Positions 25,201 through 35,050 of a stretch of 64,000 bases of DNA are shown piece by piece. Both the position numbers and the translations under genes were made by a program. The stretch's first letter is position 1, and each line of letters starts with the position of its first letter. Source of the DNA: Bombyx mori (lineage: Eukaryota; Arthropoda; Insecta; Lepidoptera; Bombycidae); contig NC_085132.1 in the NCBI RefSeq assembly GCF_030269925.1, forward strand, positions 3,184,501 through 3,248,500, in the 5' to 3' direction. The notes beneath the pieces were generated by a model, which was not told where the DNA came from, made no database searches, and saw only the letters and a list, made by a program, of their open reading frames with translations.

Positions 25201-28200
25201 CCAGGTGGCCATCCAACCATCAAGGCAATAAAAAACAATAAAGAAATATATATTTATAATTTTGACCTTATGTTTCAAATATGGTCTTTATGTGGTCTCC
25301 GAGTAGGATTCAATTTCAGGTGAACGGATAGCGCGTCCGCTCTATATTAAAAAAGAGCATTGCACAGAGATATTAAAATATAATTAGTAAACAACACGCT
25401 GTATAAGAACTCGTTAATTACATTACGCAGAGATCGTAATTAGAACATTGTATAATTAGGCTTAGTAATTAAGTGGTTCCAAGCTACTAAAATCGTCTGG
25501 AGTGTGGTAATTTACTTAATCATTTGTATATAGTAAATACAATAGTAAAACCCACATGTGATTAAACAAATAATGTTATAAAAAAAGAGGCTACTGAAAA
25601 AAAGAAATAAAATATATAACGGCCGTCTGGTGTAGTGGTAAGTGACATAGTCACTACACAAGGGGGTCGCGGGTTCGAATCCCGCCAAGGGAAGATATTT
25701 GTATGATAAATATAGAAATGTCTTTTCCAGGGTTACGGATGTTTATTAAATATATGTATGTGTATAATAAAAATCTTACATTTATTTCCGTTATCTGGTG
25801 TCTGTAATACAAGTTCTTTACGAACTTAGTACGGGACCAGTTAATGTGGCGTGATTGTTAGTAAATATTTATATTTATTTATTTATTTATAAACCAAAAA
25901 CTTCAATAATTGTATACTGTCTGTCTTTTTGTTATTCGCGCAAATCTCTGGATTTACTAATCCAGTTGATTTTCAAATAATCATTTGCTGATATTAGGAT
26001 CATTACTGATAAGCATGAGCTTTCCCGGTTTATTTATTTATTTATGTTTTCATTTATAGAGGAATAAACGAGCTCATAATTTACCTGGTGCTATTGAAGT
26101 TTTTCCTAAAGTCCAAAGATATGAATGCCGCTACTGGCCTTATCACAGTAGGTCGAAATTTCAATGGTAAACCAAATAACTTGTGCTGTTGTTTCGTTCT
26201 AAATATATTATTTTAACAGACGTACCCAAGTCTACAAATGCTTCAACATTCCCCTTTCTTCTAGTAAAAAAATACCCTTGTTGAAATCCAGAGTAAATTG
26301 AGCTTGGAGAGTTATTCTTAATTTCCTCGGTAAGAGCATGTTGCAATGCATTTGCACATTACAAGCCCAAACACATCAAATGTATAGTTACTTTATGAGA
26401 AACAGATTCCCTGAGTATAGTATAACAGTTAAAGGAAAGCACAACTAATACGCGGTTAGGATTAGGCAAAATATAGGCAACTACCGATAGTGCCTCTAAA
26501 CAGGTATTTTTAATTCATCTGCAGTATTCGTCTGGTATTTGAGTCTAGCAAAAATATTATAAATGTTACCTTCCTTCATCCATTATCCCAGTAAGTTATT
26601 ACAATAGGATTCCAAAATTGATTTTAATTAAACGGCCTCATCACTGACCCTCTGTCTAATGTCAATCATCCATGATTGAGAATAGCTGGCCGTAGCCAAA
26701 TCAAGCTAAATCTTAATTAGGGTAGATAAAATAAATATCGCCATTACGATTACGAGCCTTTATTATCTGGACAAGTGCTGAATGAACTTATTGCAAATAT
26801 TCTACATAATGGCTTCGCAATAATGATTATCATTATTCGTCAACAGGTGAATGGGAGCTTGGTTGGATCCTCTGCGACATCTGGATAAGCTTGGACATCT
26901 TACTCTGCACAGCGTCCATCCTCTCGCTCTGCGCAATCAGCGTGGACCGCTATTTAGCTGTGACCAGGCCTTTGACATACTCCAGGCGGAGACGCTCCAA
27001 GAAATTGGCCTTGACAATGATATTCTTTGTTTGGATAGCCGCTGGAGCTATTACGTGTCCACCGATGTTTGGATGGTAAGATACTGCAGACACTAGAACA
27101 ACTGTCTCCCGCGCCTTATACGTTGTGAATAAATCGGTAATACAGGACACACACATTTCCATTGTAAATTTTGCTCTCTGTACGCAACCTAAGTTCACGA
27201 ACGACATCCATAGAACAACACTGAATCTAATGGGTTTCAGTGATGAACCAATAACCCAATACCTGTAAAAGCTGAAAAGCGAAAAGAAGATATACTACAG
27301 TACTCCAAATACCAGATTGGTCATTTTACCATCAAATTACCAATTATCGGATATCTATTCACAGGCTATTTAAATCTTCACTATGCTTCATTATTTCAGC
27401 GACATTCTGAATACTCTAGTGCGCGTAAACTCATCTCTCTTGGGACCCTAATATCTTCATTAAAGCGTCTGTCTACTGAGGTCAAGAGACATTAAATTTG
27501 AATGTCACTGTGCACTTTGAGGCGCTAAATTAATAGCTGACATAAAAGCTACATTAATTTTTCTTCTGTAATTCCCATAGGTATGAACCAGATCATAACC
27601 AAGGCGGAGTCTGTAGATACAATCAAAACCCTGGCTATGTTGTGTTCTCGGCTATGGGGTCGTTCTTCCTGCCCATGGCCGTGATGGTCTATGTCTACGC
27701 GAGGATCTCCTGCGTGGTCGCAAGAAGACATCACCAGCTGGCCAGCAGTACAAAGTGCAGTAAGGTAAATGTAATAACGCTTTAGAATTATTTTAATGGG
27801 AAAATCAAACCCGCAAAATTATAATTTGCGTAATTACTGGTGGTAGGACCTCTTGTGAGTCCGGACGGGCAGGTACCACCACTCCGCCAATTTCTGCCGT
27901 GAAGCAGTAATGCGTTTCGGTTTTAAGGGTCGGGCAGCCGTTGTAACTATACTGAGACCTTAGAACTTATATCACAAGGTGGGTGGCGCATTTCCGTTGT
28001 AGATGTCTATTGGCTCCAGTAACCACTTAACACCAGGTGAGCTGTGAGTTCGTCCACCCTTGTAAGCAATAAAAAAAAGGACGTTTCTTAAGATCCACAT
28101 TCACAAAGATAATGAGAAAATCAGATTGGACATTCGCGTTAAGTGTCATTAATATTTCGCAAATTCACCTATTAAAGCTTAACAAATTGACGATCACTAA

Positions 28201-30402
28201 AATTTAGTATCGATAAAACGAGGCACCAGATTGTTACGAGATTGGAGAAGACAATTCCATTTTCATTGTCACTTAACAAGGAAAATTTTCGAGACAAACG
28301 AGAGATCTCAGTTAAACTTAAAGACCTGTGTTCTACACAAAAGAGTTTTACCGAAGCTACATCCTTTGTTCCGAATTCCGCGAGACACTGAGTGCACATT
28401 GAGAGTTCTTTGAATTATACACAATATAGGTATAGTCTCTTTTAAGACAATATTTTGCATACTTTATCGTGATTTCAACCGTTACTTATTTCGAATTTAA
28501 AAAAAAGATTACAGGGCTCTGGATTGTAATCTATGTATTAATACGTGAAGCAAAAACTTTGTATCCCTTTTTACGAAAATTGCGCGGACGGTGGAGTTTG
28601 AAATTTTCCACACTTATAGAGAATATAGAAAAGAAGTGCACAATGCTAATATTGTTTTTTAAATAATGCATAAAAGATACATTAAATCAATAAAGAAAAC
28701 ATTACACACACTACATACCATGTATTTGACGCACACACGCATGCATACTATTTATTGTCAAACTTTTGTTCTTAACGTCTGTTGTCAAATTGAGAATAGA
28801 TTAAATATTGTTTGTCTTTTTTAATATTTTTTATAGTGTGGTCTTTGCGAAATTTGTGATTATAAAAGTATAAAATACAATCATAATATACAAACTTACA
28901 ATCCCAACTAATTATAGTCGAATTTCGACTACTGCGGAACCTCTAGTGTTGTCAGATATGCAAGCGATTACCTTTAACACCCACGAAAACAATTTACAAA
29001 AATATTCATTGGGGTTCCAGAAGCGAAATGCGTTTTTTTTCTATTACAATTTTACAATTACGAAAGCTATTTATCGTATTTAGACAAAGACTTTGATTTA
29101 CTGGCAAAGACGTTAAGAAACTTAGGTGACAGAGAGCACTCATCTCTCCCTCCGCACAAACACGGACTAACTATCTGAACGAGAACAGAGGTTCGGAGGT
29201 CGATTCTTGAACGACAAGGGTTTTAGCAGGCTGAACTCTCGACATGCCCAGCTTATCAACCCCAACACGCGGCCGACGCTCTGAATATTTCCTATTGAAC
29301 CAAAAAAAAAAGATCTATGCCGCCGCTATATGGCTTATTTATATAATTTTTTTTATTGCCCTTGTAGGCAGACGAGCATACGGCCCACCTGACGGTGAGT
29401 GGTTACCATCGCCCATGGACTTCAGCAATGCGAGGGGCAGAGCCAAGCTGCTGCCTACCCCTTAATACTCTCCACAAGCCTCGTTTGAAAAAGGACATGT
29501 CATAGCGCTCGGGAAACACCGTGGAGGGGGGAGCTCATTCCATAGCCGGATGGTACGTGGCAAAAAAGACCTCTGGAAACGCACTGTGGATGACCGCAGT
29601 GGCTCCAGGTAGTATGGATGAACTCTACTCCGGTGGCGGGCGGTGCAATGGTAAAAACGAGATGACGGTATCATCTCGAACAATTCCTCAGAGCACTTCC
29701 TACTATTTCAAAATAATCATGTCTTCGGGAAGATCAATGTAATTGAGATTTTTATATAATAACAACCCAACAGCTAACTATATCGTCTGCCCATAAAACT
29801 TTCAATACTTGAAAAACGAATCACAATTGTTTTTGTTGCAGAAGGACAAGCTATCGTGCATCCGAACCGAATCCGATTCCGGATCAGACAAACTCTCGTT
29901 AAGGCAGAGCGCTTCGAAGCAGACGTCCAAGAACTCCAATCCACAAAGCGAGACTTCGCTAGGCGACCACAAGTGTTGCTGCTTCAAAGAAAAGAAGGCA
30001 CACCACAAATACAGGAGCAAGGAGAAAGAGTCGAAATTCTACAACGAAGTTACATTCAAAGCGAACTATAAATACAAAAACACAACCCGACGCTCGCATT
30101 CTGTAAGGGAACACGAAAATAATCGTGTGTCGTCGCTGCGGCGGGAAACTAAAACCGCCCAAACCTTGAGCCTTGTGGTGGGCGGTTTCGTGGCCTGTTG
30201 GCTTCCTTTCTTCCTCTATTACTTGCTAACACCGTTTATACCGTCGAATTACGTTAATCCTGTCCTAATGTACATACTCACTTGGCTAGGGTGGTTTAAC
30301 TCGGCCATAAATCCATTTATATACGCTTTTTATTCGCCGGATTTCAGACTAGCGTTCTGGAGGCTGACCATCAGAAAATGTATGAGGAACAAACGAAAAT
30401 GA
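12821..30402 (+). CDS. Biogenic-amine GPCR, probably type-2 tyramine receptor (or alpha2-like octopamine receptor); four coding exons
   Basis: The coding sequence joins 12821-13205, 26847-27075, 27581-27764 and 29842-30402 (1359 nt, 452 residues). Introns are 13,641, 505 and 2,077 bp, all GT..AG, in phases 1, 2 and 0. The product is a seven-helix class A receptor. Landmarks: GN at 82-83 (TM1), LAVAD with Asp111 (TM2), Cys138 paired with an extracellular-loop cysteine (likely Cys216), amine-binding Asp145 in TM3, DRY at 162-164, Trp191 (TM4), Ser228 and Ser232 with Pro236 (TM5), CWLPFF at 385-390 (TM6) and NPFIY at 423-427 (TM7). The N-terminus has several N-glycosylation sequons (N12, N30, N46, N52) and no signal peptide. 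The third intracellular loop is about 120 residues and basic, with Cys-Cys-Cys at 311-313. In this family the ligand is tyramine or octopamine, acting at the neuronal or peripheral plasma membrane through G proteins. Subtype is inferred from motif recall, so the exact ligand is uncertain. Confidence 0.88.
13227..13518 (-). mobile_element. Non-autonomous Helitron abutting a splice donor
   Basis: On the minus strand it begins TCCTATATATAAAAATG and ends GCCGGGTCAGCTAG, flanked by A and T as Helitrons require. The CTAG end is 21 bp from the receptor donor at 13206. Sister copies are at 41870-42114 and 60738-61028. Confidence 0.8.
13548..13770 (+). repeat. Decayed Bm1 SINE
   Basis: CTGCCTATTTCTGCCACGAAG and GCACCAAATGAGCTGTGAGC match Bm1 in order, with an insertion or heavy divergence in the middle. 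Confidence 0.65.
14540..14690. repeat. Degenerate GACT/GACTGCCT tetranucleotide array
   Basis: About 150 bp of GACTGACTGACTG and CTGCCTGAGACTGA units. It produces an artificial Ser-Gln-Ser-Val reading frame on the minus strand. Confidence 0.85.
14705..15885. other. Intron 1, no element recognised
   Basis: AT-rich intronic DNA without coding signal or paired termini. A T-run lies at 15730-15760. Confidence 0.45.
15890..16065 (-). repeat. Dispersed repeat, partner at 53752-53935
   Basis: The CGATTTATCGCCCCCGAAAT block with CCAACGATTTTCATAAAATT-like sequence is shared in opposite orientation with 53752-53935. The motif style (GGCTCCAACGG..ACGG) suits a Helitron-like element, but no full terminus is visible. 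Confidence 0.5.
16405..16890. mobile_element. Foldback element in intron 1
   Basis: Same layout as the 8798-9320 copy: AGCTTCAGACGTATGTATG module, then inverted arms pivoting on AAAGCGTGGAGTGC at about 16708 and GCACCCCACGC at about 16796. Confidence 0.7.
17098..17348 (-). repeat. Bm1 SINE in intron 1
   Basis: Long T-run at 17098-17108, GATGGGTGGATGAGCTCACA, CATTACTGCTTCACGGCAG, and end CCTACCACCAGTAAAAA. It is little diverged apart from a GGT duplication near 17300. Confidence 0.92.
17350..18085. other. Intron 1, nothing recognised
   Basis: No motif beyond AT-rich intronic sequence. Confidence 0.45.
18088..18205 (+). repeat. LINE 3'UTR fragment (family of 1947-2266)
   Basis: GGTAGGCAGCGGCTTGGCTC, then GTCCATGGGCGACGGTAACC and CTGCCTACAAGGGCAATAAAA, ending in an A-run. 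It is the short 3' end only. Confidence 0.8.
19100..19560 (+). pseudogene. Broken LINE ends (two overlapping scraps)
   Basis: 19100-19163 is a 3' tail (GCTCGTCTGCCTCCAAGGGC, then A-run). At 19385-19560 CACTGCGTTCATCCACAGAG..GACATCTTGTTCGAAGCG matches the ORF2 C-terminal coding stretch of the same family with stops. A duplicate of the TTCATCCACAG motif lies at 19253. Confidence 0.55.
19565..20140. other. Intron 1, nothing recognised
   Basis: Only a short TAAA/ATAA simple repeat at 20007-20030. Confidence 0.45.
20146..20265. repeat. Two adjacent hairpins, one perfect 28 bp stem
   Basis: 20201-20228 and 20238-20265 are perfect reverse complements with a 9 nt loop. The stem is Bm1 sequence (CTGCCTATTTC / GAAATAGGCAG). 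Just upstream 20146-20165 pairs with 20175-20193 (one extra base) around a 9 nt loop. Confidence 0.9.
20266..20385 (+). repeat. Decayed Bm1 fragment following the hairpins
   Basis: CACGCGTTTCGGTTTTATAG, TAGTAATCACTTAACACCAT and GTTCATCCAGTCACAGAAAA echo the Bm1 3' half in order. Confidence 0.55.
20852..21100 (+). repeat. Bm1 SINE in intron 1
   Basis: TACTGGTGGTATGACCTCTT through CATATATGCAATAAAAAAAA. The body is nearly complete and the head absent. Confidence 0.92.
21105..22660. other. Intron 1, weak repeat traces
   Basis: 21945-22050 resembles the flank module of the foldback elements (CCTTGATCCG..GTCGGACG..CATACAAACATACATACAG). Otherwise no gene or element is recognised. Confidence 0.4.
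22668..23299 (-). mobile_element. Helitron interrupted by a LINE
   Basis: The minus-strand reading starts TCTATACTAATATATAAG at the 23299 end and ends at CTAG (22668-22671), flanked by A and T. The two halves, 22668-22770 and 23191-23299, are contiguous in the intact relative at 57379-57657. The LINE at about 22765-23190 therefore inserted later. Confidence 0.8.
22765..23190 (+). mobile_element. Jockey-type LINE 3' fragment inside the Helitron
   Basis: Encodes the last 70 or so residues of ORF2 (HENPLIVAAGNYIPDP, then an RRR/RTRR basic tail) with stop TAA near 22978. The 3'UTR (TTTCTCGCCGGATCTTCTCA) and A-run follow. AAGCACATGTA before and AAGTACATGTA after are the likely target duplication. 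Confidence 0.8.
23321..23490 (+). repeat. Decayed Bm1 SINE
   Basis: TTACTGGTGGTGAGCC, ACCACTCTGCCAATTTCGCC and GCGTGGGTGGCGCATTTACG are in Bm1 order, with a deletion across the middle. Confidence 0.7.
23648..24065 (+). mobile_element. Non-autonomous Helitron, eroded 3' end
   Basis: Begins TCTATATATTAATACGTG after an A and shares the full body with the copy at 24230-24631. The palindrome TAGTCGAATTTCGACTA remains near 24036, but the expected CTAG end is mutated. Confidence 0.8.
24230..24631 (+). mobile_element. Non-autonomous Helitron, intact termini
   Basis: 5' TCTATATATTAATACGTG, 3' hairpin AGTCGAATTTCGACT then CTGCGGGACCTCTAG, inserted between A and T. It is 402 bp and non-coding. It lies about 165 bp downstream of a sister copy in the same orientation. 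Confidence 0.9.
25072..25236 (+). repeat. Decayed Bm1 SINE
   Basis: GCCCGCACGAATAGCTACCA, TTTCAGCCGTGATTTGCG and CACACCAGGTGGCCATCC are in order, ending GCAATAAAAAAC. Confidence 0.7.
25619..25905 (+). repeat. tRNA-derived SINE (not Bm1)
   Basis: The head has an A-box-like TGGTGTAGTGG at about 25627 and a B box GGTTCGAATCCC at about 25672. The body has TTCCGTTATCTGGTGTCTG and AGTTCTTTACGAACTTAGTA, a unit I recall from other lepidopteran SINEs, with a TATTTATTTATT tail. The acceptor stem does not pair, so this is not a working tRNA gene. Confidence 0.75.
25906..26846. other. End of intron 1, one weak Bm1 trace
   Basis: 26060-26130 (AACGAGCTCATAATTTACC, GGTGCTATTGAAG) may be an eroded minus-strand Bm1. 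The rest shows nothing beyond intronic sequence. Confidence 0.35.
26847..27075 (+). CDS. Receptor exon: extracellular loop 1, TM3, TM4
   Basis: The acceptor is CAACAG ending at 26846 and the donor is GTAAG at 27076. The exon completes Gly129 and runs to the first two bases of Trp205. It encodes the EWELGW loop, Cys138, the ligand-contacting Asp145, the DRYLAV motif at the end of TM3, a basic intracellular loop 2 (RRRRSKK at 175-181) and TM4 with Trp191 and a Cys-Pro-Pro exit. The DRY region with PLTYSRRRR strongly resembles insect tyramine/octopamine receptors. Two other frames are open here but show no receptor motifs. Confidence 0.9.
27581..27764 (+). CDS. Receptor exon: extracellular loop 2, TM5
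   Basis: The acceptor is CCCATAG ending at 27580 and the donor is GTAAAT at 27765. The exon completes Trp205 (phase 2) and ends on a full codon at Lys266. It carries extracellular loop 2 with Cys216, the probable partner of Cys138, and TM5 with Ser228 and Ser232, the positions that contact ring hydroxyls in amine receptors. Pro236 and the YVYARI start of the third intracellular loop follow. The pattern GYVVFSAMGSFFLP is characteristic of the insect tyramine/octopamine receptor group. Confidence 0.9.
27801..28078 (+). repeat. Bm1 SINE in intron 3
   Basis: AAAATCAAACCCGCAAAATT through GCAATAAAAAAAAGG. It begins 36 bp after the exon donor at 27765 and lacks the tRNA-like head. Confidence 0.92.
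28530..28946 (+). mobile_element. Non-autonomous Helitron in intron 3
   Basis: TCTATGTATTAATACGTG at the 5' end, hairpin AGTCGAATTTCGACT, then GCGGAACCTCTAG. A and T flank it. Same family as 24230-24631. Confidence 0.9.
29346..29705 (-). mobile_element. LINE 3' fragment in intron 3
   Basis: The minus-strand frame (stop at 29462) reads FYHCTARHRSRVHPYYLEP, FLPRTIRLWNELP, then MTCPFSNEACGEY. The 3'UTR TAGGCAGACGAGCATACGGC and a T-run follow at the low-coordinate end. Closest relative in the window is 1947-2266. It sits about 140 bp upstream of the terminal receptor exon. Confidence 0.8.
29842..30402 (+). CDS. Receptor terminal exon: intracellular loop 3, TM6, TM7, C-tail
   Basis: The acceptor is TTGTTGCAG ending at 29841 and the stop is TGA at 30400-30402. 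It encodes residues 267-452. Most of the Ser/Thr- and Lys-rich third intracellular loop lies here, with RETKTAQTL leading into TM6, then CWLPFF, TM7 with WLGWFNSAINPFIY, and a short helix 8 ending IRKCMRNKRK. Cys446 is a possible palmitoylation site. The frame is open upstream to an ATG at 29809, but that stretch is intron. Ser/Thr clusters at about 277-305 are plausible kinase targets (inference). Confidence 0.9.
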   Translation, partial: KDKLSCIRTESDSGSDKLSLRQSASKQTSKNSNPQSETSLGDHKCCCFKEKKAHHKYRSKEKESKFYNEVTFKANYKYKNTTRRSHSVREHENNRVSSLRRETKTAQTLSLVVGGFVACWLPFFLYYLLTPFIPSNYVNPVLMYILTWLGWFNSAINPFIYAFYSPDFRLAFWRLTIRKCMRNKRK

Positions 30403-30423
30403 GACGGTTTCTAGTTTACTTTT

Positions 30424-30429
30424 AATAAA
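30424..30429 (+). terminator. Candidate poly(A) signal of the receptor gene
   Basis: AATAAA lies 21 bases after the stop codon. Other AATAAA hexamers occur near 30960 and 31014-31024, so a longer 3'UTR of about 0.6 kb is equally possible. The sequence alone cannot decide. Confidence 0.35.
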
Positions 30430-31540
30430 ACAAAGAGTGATTTTACGGAAAAGGTAAAATTTCTGAACTTTGAAACTGTATTTTTAATTAGCTACGTATT
30501 CTCCGATGATATTTTCGAAAATCAAGATATAAATACGAACTAGGTCACAACCAAAAACAGGCCTAAAAGTTAAGGTAAGGTGAAGTAGACAGACTAGTGT
30601 GCTCTTAACCATCATAACCAGTCTTCAGTATACCCTGGACCATAGGACTTGTAACTGCACCGATAAATCGAGAATTCATAATAAGTATTAAAAAAAATTG
30701 GTAGGATCCTGTAAAATATAGTTTATAAGAAATTAATAGAATTAAATTCACCTTTGGGAAAATATCAAAAGTCCACTTTCCACACGTGATTTACGCGAAA
30801 AACTTTTTAATACTGCAATATCCAACTAACATAACAAATTTCAATAGAAACAAATCGATATAAGAATGCATTTCCCATTATTATTTTTTCATAAGTCAGC
30901 AAATGTCAGATCCATACAGTAACAATTGAGGAAAAACGGAAAAGAAATTATATATGTGTGAATAAAGATAATCAATATTCTTCTACTAAAGTCATTCTAA
31001 AATCGTATAGAAATAAATAAATAAAACATATCAAATCCATTCATACGAACATATTATGTATTTTTAAATACTCTGTGGATCCGATATGTTGATTTAATTG
31101 TCTATATCTTATGGTAAAATCAAAAGCAAAGATGAATTTAGTATTTGTTAAAAAAAAGTCCCTGTTACTAATTCGATGCTGTTTTTACAAAAAAAAAGAA
31201 ACATTTCGCTATTACGTTATAAGCCGCTTAAATTAAAAATTAAACAACCATATTGCTCCAATTGGTCTATTCCTGACATAAAACTTAGAATGTATTATTA
31301 CGCAGGCCAAAAACATTATAACATAAATAGAAGAGATGTTGCATGAAGAGAGATAAACTGAGAAGTCTCATTTTATCTCTCTTCTCATACGAAGGCAATA
31401 AAAAAAAAATAAAAAAAAAATTATATGCGGACTGATTATAGGCAATATAGAGCAATAAAAAACTCACACTCTTGACTGTGTTAATCATCTTACAGAAAGG
31501 GCGCTTTCATTCGTCGCTGGTTGAGATAAAAATTCACGTA
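30430..31540. other. Receptor 3' flank or 3'UTR
   Basis: AT-rich with several AATAAA hexamers. No other gene or element is recognised. Confidence 0.4.
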
Positions 31541-31544
31541 TATA

Positions 31545-32091
31545 CAGTGCAACCTTAATATAAAACGAACCTCAATATAAAGACGTCCTCGATTTAAGAA
31601 ATTCTTCGCTATCCCCTTGAATTATCCTTAAGAGTCAACGTAAAATATACATTTACTTTGCGAAGATTTCTTGCGAACAACCTCTTTATAACGAATTATC
31701 TATTATCAAAAAAGTGTAAATACCTCTAATTAACGAATTTTGTAAACCCAAATCCTTTATACAACGTTCCCACCAAATATGACCCTTAATACCATAGTAT
31801 GTGATTCAGTCTCGACAGCTTTGGGAAAAATGTTACCTACCTAATTGTTTTTAAATAAAAAATACATACAGTAATTTGATAAAGATGTGTTATCATTTAT
31901 TAGTAGAAGTTGTACGCTATAACAAAATGAGTAAGTAATGTTGAGGTGAATAAAACATATTTTTTTTTACCTCATTATAGCAAATGGTAGTCCCACCTAA
32001 CCTTAATATAATAAACCTCAGCTTACTGAATTGCTTGATATACCGAATATTTACTTTTTCCCTTTCGATTTGTTATATTGAGGTTGAGCTG
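31545..32091. mobile_element. pogo/Tigger-like MITE
   Basis: Left end CAGTGCAACCTTAATATAAA; right end, read in reverse, CAGCTCAACCTCAATATAAC. TA flanks both sides. These termini resemble pogo-group elements. The 547 bp interior is non-coding and repeats sequences of the form AACCTCAATATAA. Confidence 0.72.
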
Positions 32092-32094
32092 TAG

Positions 32095-32690
32095 GCATTT
32101 ATGAAAAAAATTGTCTTTTAGAAGAAGGTGAAGCAATTTACAAATACGTATGGGGTGTATACGGATGTGCTTAAGTAATGTGTTTTCTTAAAGCAAGCCA
32201 CTAAATAGGATTATAATAAGGGAAAAAAACATCTGTGAACATAATATAGTTACAGTTAAGAAGTTGACAAAGATTCTTAAGTAGAAGATTCTGAATTTCA
32301 GCTGTGTTCTAACTACATACTTTAAAATAAATATTTAACGAAAGTAAAACTAATTATTAAATGAATAATAGAAATTCGTATATATTTTAGATATTGAGAC
32401 TTCGGATAAAACAAAAGATAAAACTGTTGTATTATTCATTAGTCGGAGAAGAAGTTTATTGGTTTTTAATTATTGATCATTACGCGCGTACTTTCATTGG
32501 GGCCTCTCAGGATATTCTAAGAAGTTTTTCTTGAAAAGAAGTTGCTCTTTCCGTCTTGTTATTCGTTAATAAATAAATAATTAATTTGGTTCGCACTAAA
32601 GCTGCTGCTAAAGTTAGTATTAACTAGAACTACTTTTACGGTTCAATCTCGTATTATTATTGTCATCATAATATTATTTTTAACGTTTGG
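32095..32690. other. Intergenic, nothing recognised
   Basis: AT-rich, no coding or repeat signature seen. Confidence 0.45.
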
Positions 32691-32699
32691 AATTCTTTT

Positions 32700-33113
32700 T
32701 ATTTATTATTTTATTGCGTAGTTGGGTGCACGAGATCTAAGCCCACCTGGTGTTAAGTGGTTACTGGAGCCCATAAACATAGAGTTCTAAGGTCTCAGTT
32801 TAGTTACAACGGCTGCCCCGCCCCTCAAATCGAAACGCATTACTGCTTCACGGCAGAAATAGGCAGGGCGGTCGTACCTACCCGTGCGGACGCATAAGAG
32901 GTCTTACCACCAGTAATTACGCAAATCATAATTTTGCGGGTTTGTTTTTTATTACATGACGTTATTCCTTCTCCGTGAAAGTTAATCATGAACATTTGTT
33001 AAGTACGTATATTTCATTAGAAAAATTGTTACCCGCCTTTGGGATTCGAACACCAGCGCATCGCTAGATACGAATGCAACTGGTGTCTTATCCTTTAGGC
33101 CACGACGACTTCA
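32700..33113 (-). repeat. Full-length Bm1 SINE with tRNA-like head
   Basis: Runs from a T-rich end through the body to a reverse-oriented tRNA head. The B-box complement GGGATTCGAACACC lies at about 33041 and the A-box complement CCTTTAGGCCACG at about 33090. The 5' end is at AGTCGTCGTGGCC (read in reverse). Confidence 0.9.
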
Positions 33114-33420
33114 AAAAATTCAAATGTTTTACATTTTTCGTGATTGCAGACGATTAAGATGTTTTTTATTCATCTTAATTTTAATTTTGTGTTCATTAAA
33201 CCGTAAAAGTAATTTTAAATGTGTGTCTGCAACTCGGGAAAATGCTTAAAGTGGTGGAGGTGGATTTAAAGGGCGGGATATTCGTTATTTTAAGGCCGAA
33301 ATCAAATTCACGCTGCGAGATGCTGACGGCAATGGTCAAACAAACCGAATGCCATCAGTATTATTTGACATTGCCAGTTCTGCTACAACTTTTTCATAAC
33401 AAGTTCATAACATACTTGTT

Positions 33421-33658
33421 TTTGGTGGTAGGACCTCTTGTGAGTCCGCGCGGGTAGGTACCACCGCTTTCCTGTTTCTGCCGTGAAGCAGTAACGCGTT
33501 TCGGTTTGAAGGGTGGGGCGGCCGCTGTAACTATACTGAGATCTTAGAACTTATATCTCAAGGTGGGTGGCGCATTTACCTTGTAGATGTCCATGGGCTC
33601 CAGTAACCACCAGGTAGGCTGTGAGCTCGGCCACCCATGTAAGCAATTAAAAAAAAAA
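33421..33658 (+). repeat. Bm1 SINE
   Basis: TGGTGGTAGGACCTCTTGTG through GTAAGCAATTAAAAAAAA. A 14 bp deletion removes the CACTTAACAC stretch. Confidence 0.9.
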
Positions 33659-34604
33659 CATGCTAAGCAGTGATTATAAAAGAAATTTTACCATCTATCC
33701 GGCTATTTTATGCTTGATCATTTAGTCTGTGTTGTGAGATTTTGTGTCAATATGCTGTAATAATCTAACAATTTGTTGTAATAAACGTGCAAATATTTGA
33801 AAACTTTACACAATTATTTAAAACCAGCCCGATTTGTTGATCCATAGCTACCAAGCTCCACAGGATCACCCACTAGGGCAATCTGAAGATCTCCTGAACA
33901 TTTCGTCGCAATTGGTCAGGTCATTTCGCAATCTACAGGACAATCTAAAGGACGAAAACAGATAGATACATAAATAGACTTTTTTATGTTTCGATTATGA
34001 AAAAATCTCAAAGATGAAACATTAAAGCGCTTATCTAGAATTTCAAAACAACGAACCCTTAATTATATTCATTAGGCCACTAAAATGATTTAAGAGCATT
34101 TAATGTTTTTTCGAGGACTTAACTGATCGAGATCTGAGTTGTGATTGAAAACACTTTTATGGCTTTAACCTCGTGTTATTTGTTTTTCGTTAAATTTCGG
34201 ACTTTCGGAAAAAAATACGTATTTAATACTTTGATATTGAAATATAGCGCCAACAAACGTCGAAACAAAAGCACAAAAACAATCTTTATTGTTTTCAATA
34301 CGGTTCAAATTCGCTTGAGTTGTTTCTGGTAGTGTATCACTAATATATTAACAGTATTGTTTATCTATTCCTGCCGGACACTTCGACTTTTGTCTCAAAT
34401 CGGGTAGCAGTGTTCAGATTAGTAGTATCCACAAAATGTATTTTAAATAATTTAAATTTTATGATACCACATCTTATTGTTCGTAGTAATTATATTTCGT
34501 CAAAATACGAGTGTCATACACTTGAAATCAAAATAGAAATGTAGGTTTTCTCACATTGATTTGACACGAACAAATTATTCTAGATTTACTAGCAAAAAAT
34601 TTTT

Positions 34605-34735
34605 TATTATTTTTTTACTACGAAGGCATACGGTCTAGCCGAGCAGTTGAGGCCAAACCGCTGCCTAAAATTGAAGACTTGAAAAAACCATTTTTAAAGA
34701 ACGACATGTCATAGCGCTTTGGAACACAGAATGTG
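34605..34735 (-). repeat. Decayed LINE 3' scrap
   Basis: GAAGGCATACGGTCTAGCCG, CCGCTGCCTAAAATTG and GACATGTCATAGCGCTTTGG follow the order of the 29346-29705 element with heavy divergence. Confidence 0.5.
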
Positions 34736-35050
34736 TATAAGGAAGTTACTGACGTCATTCCGGAATCTTAATTTACATGCACAAAGCTATATCTCGGAGC
34801 ACTGTGGAAATATATTACTCAGCTCGATCTGCTTCCCGCGCAACTATGAAATCTGACACAAATATTTCGCGAGCAATATCCAAAAACGGAAGCCTTTAAT
34901 TACGTTGCTTTATACAACAAACAGCAAAAGGGAAATTTAACAAAGTAAATCACTGTAATTACTCACTTTGATGACGTTATTTGTTTGACTGAATCCCCTT
35001 ACAATTTCCGTGGGACGAGTGAAAAATAAATTGTTTCTGTGATTACTATT

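Noticed and set aside
25619..25692. Possible tRNA gene with clear A and B boxes
   Set aside because: The acceptor-stem halves do not pair, and a SINE body with an ATTT-repeat tail follows directly.
29809..29841. Start codon upstream of the terminal receptor exon
   Set aside because: This is intron. The TTGTTGCAG acceptor at 29833-29841 joins in phase 0 to the exon at 27581-27764, and TM6-TM7 cannot stand alone.
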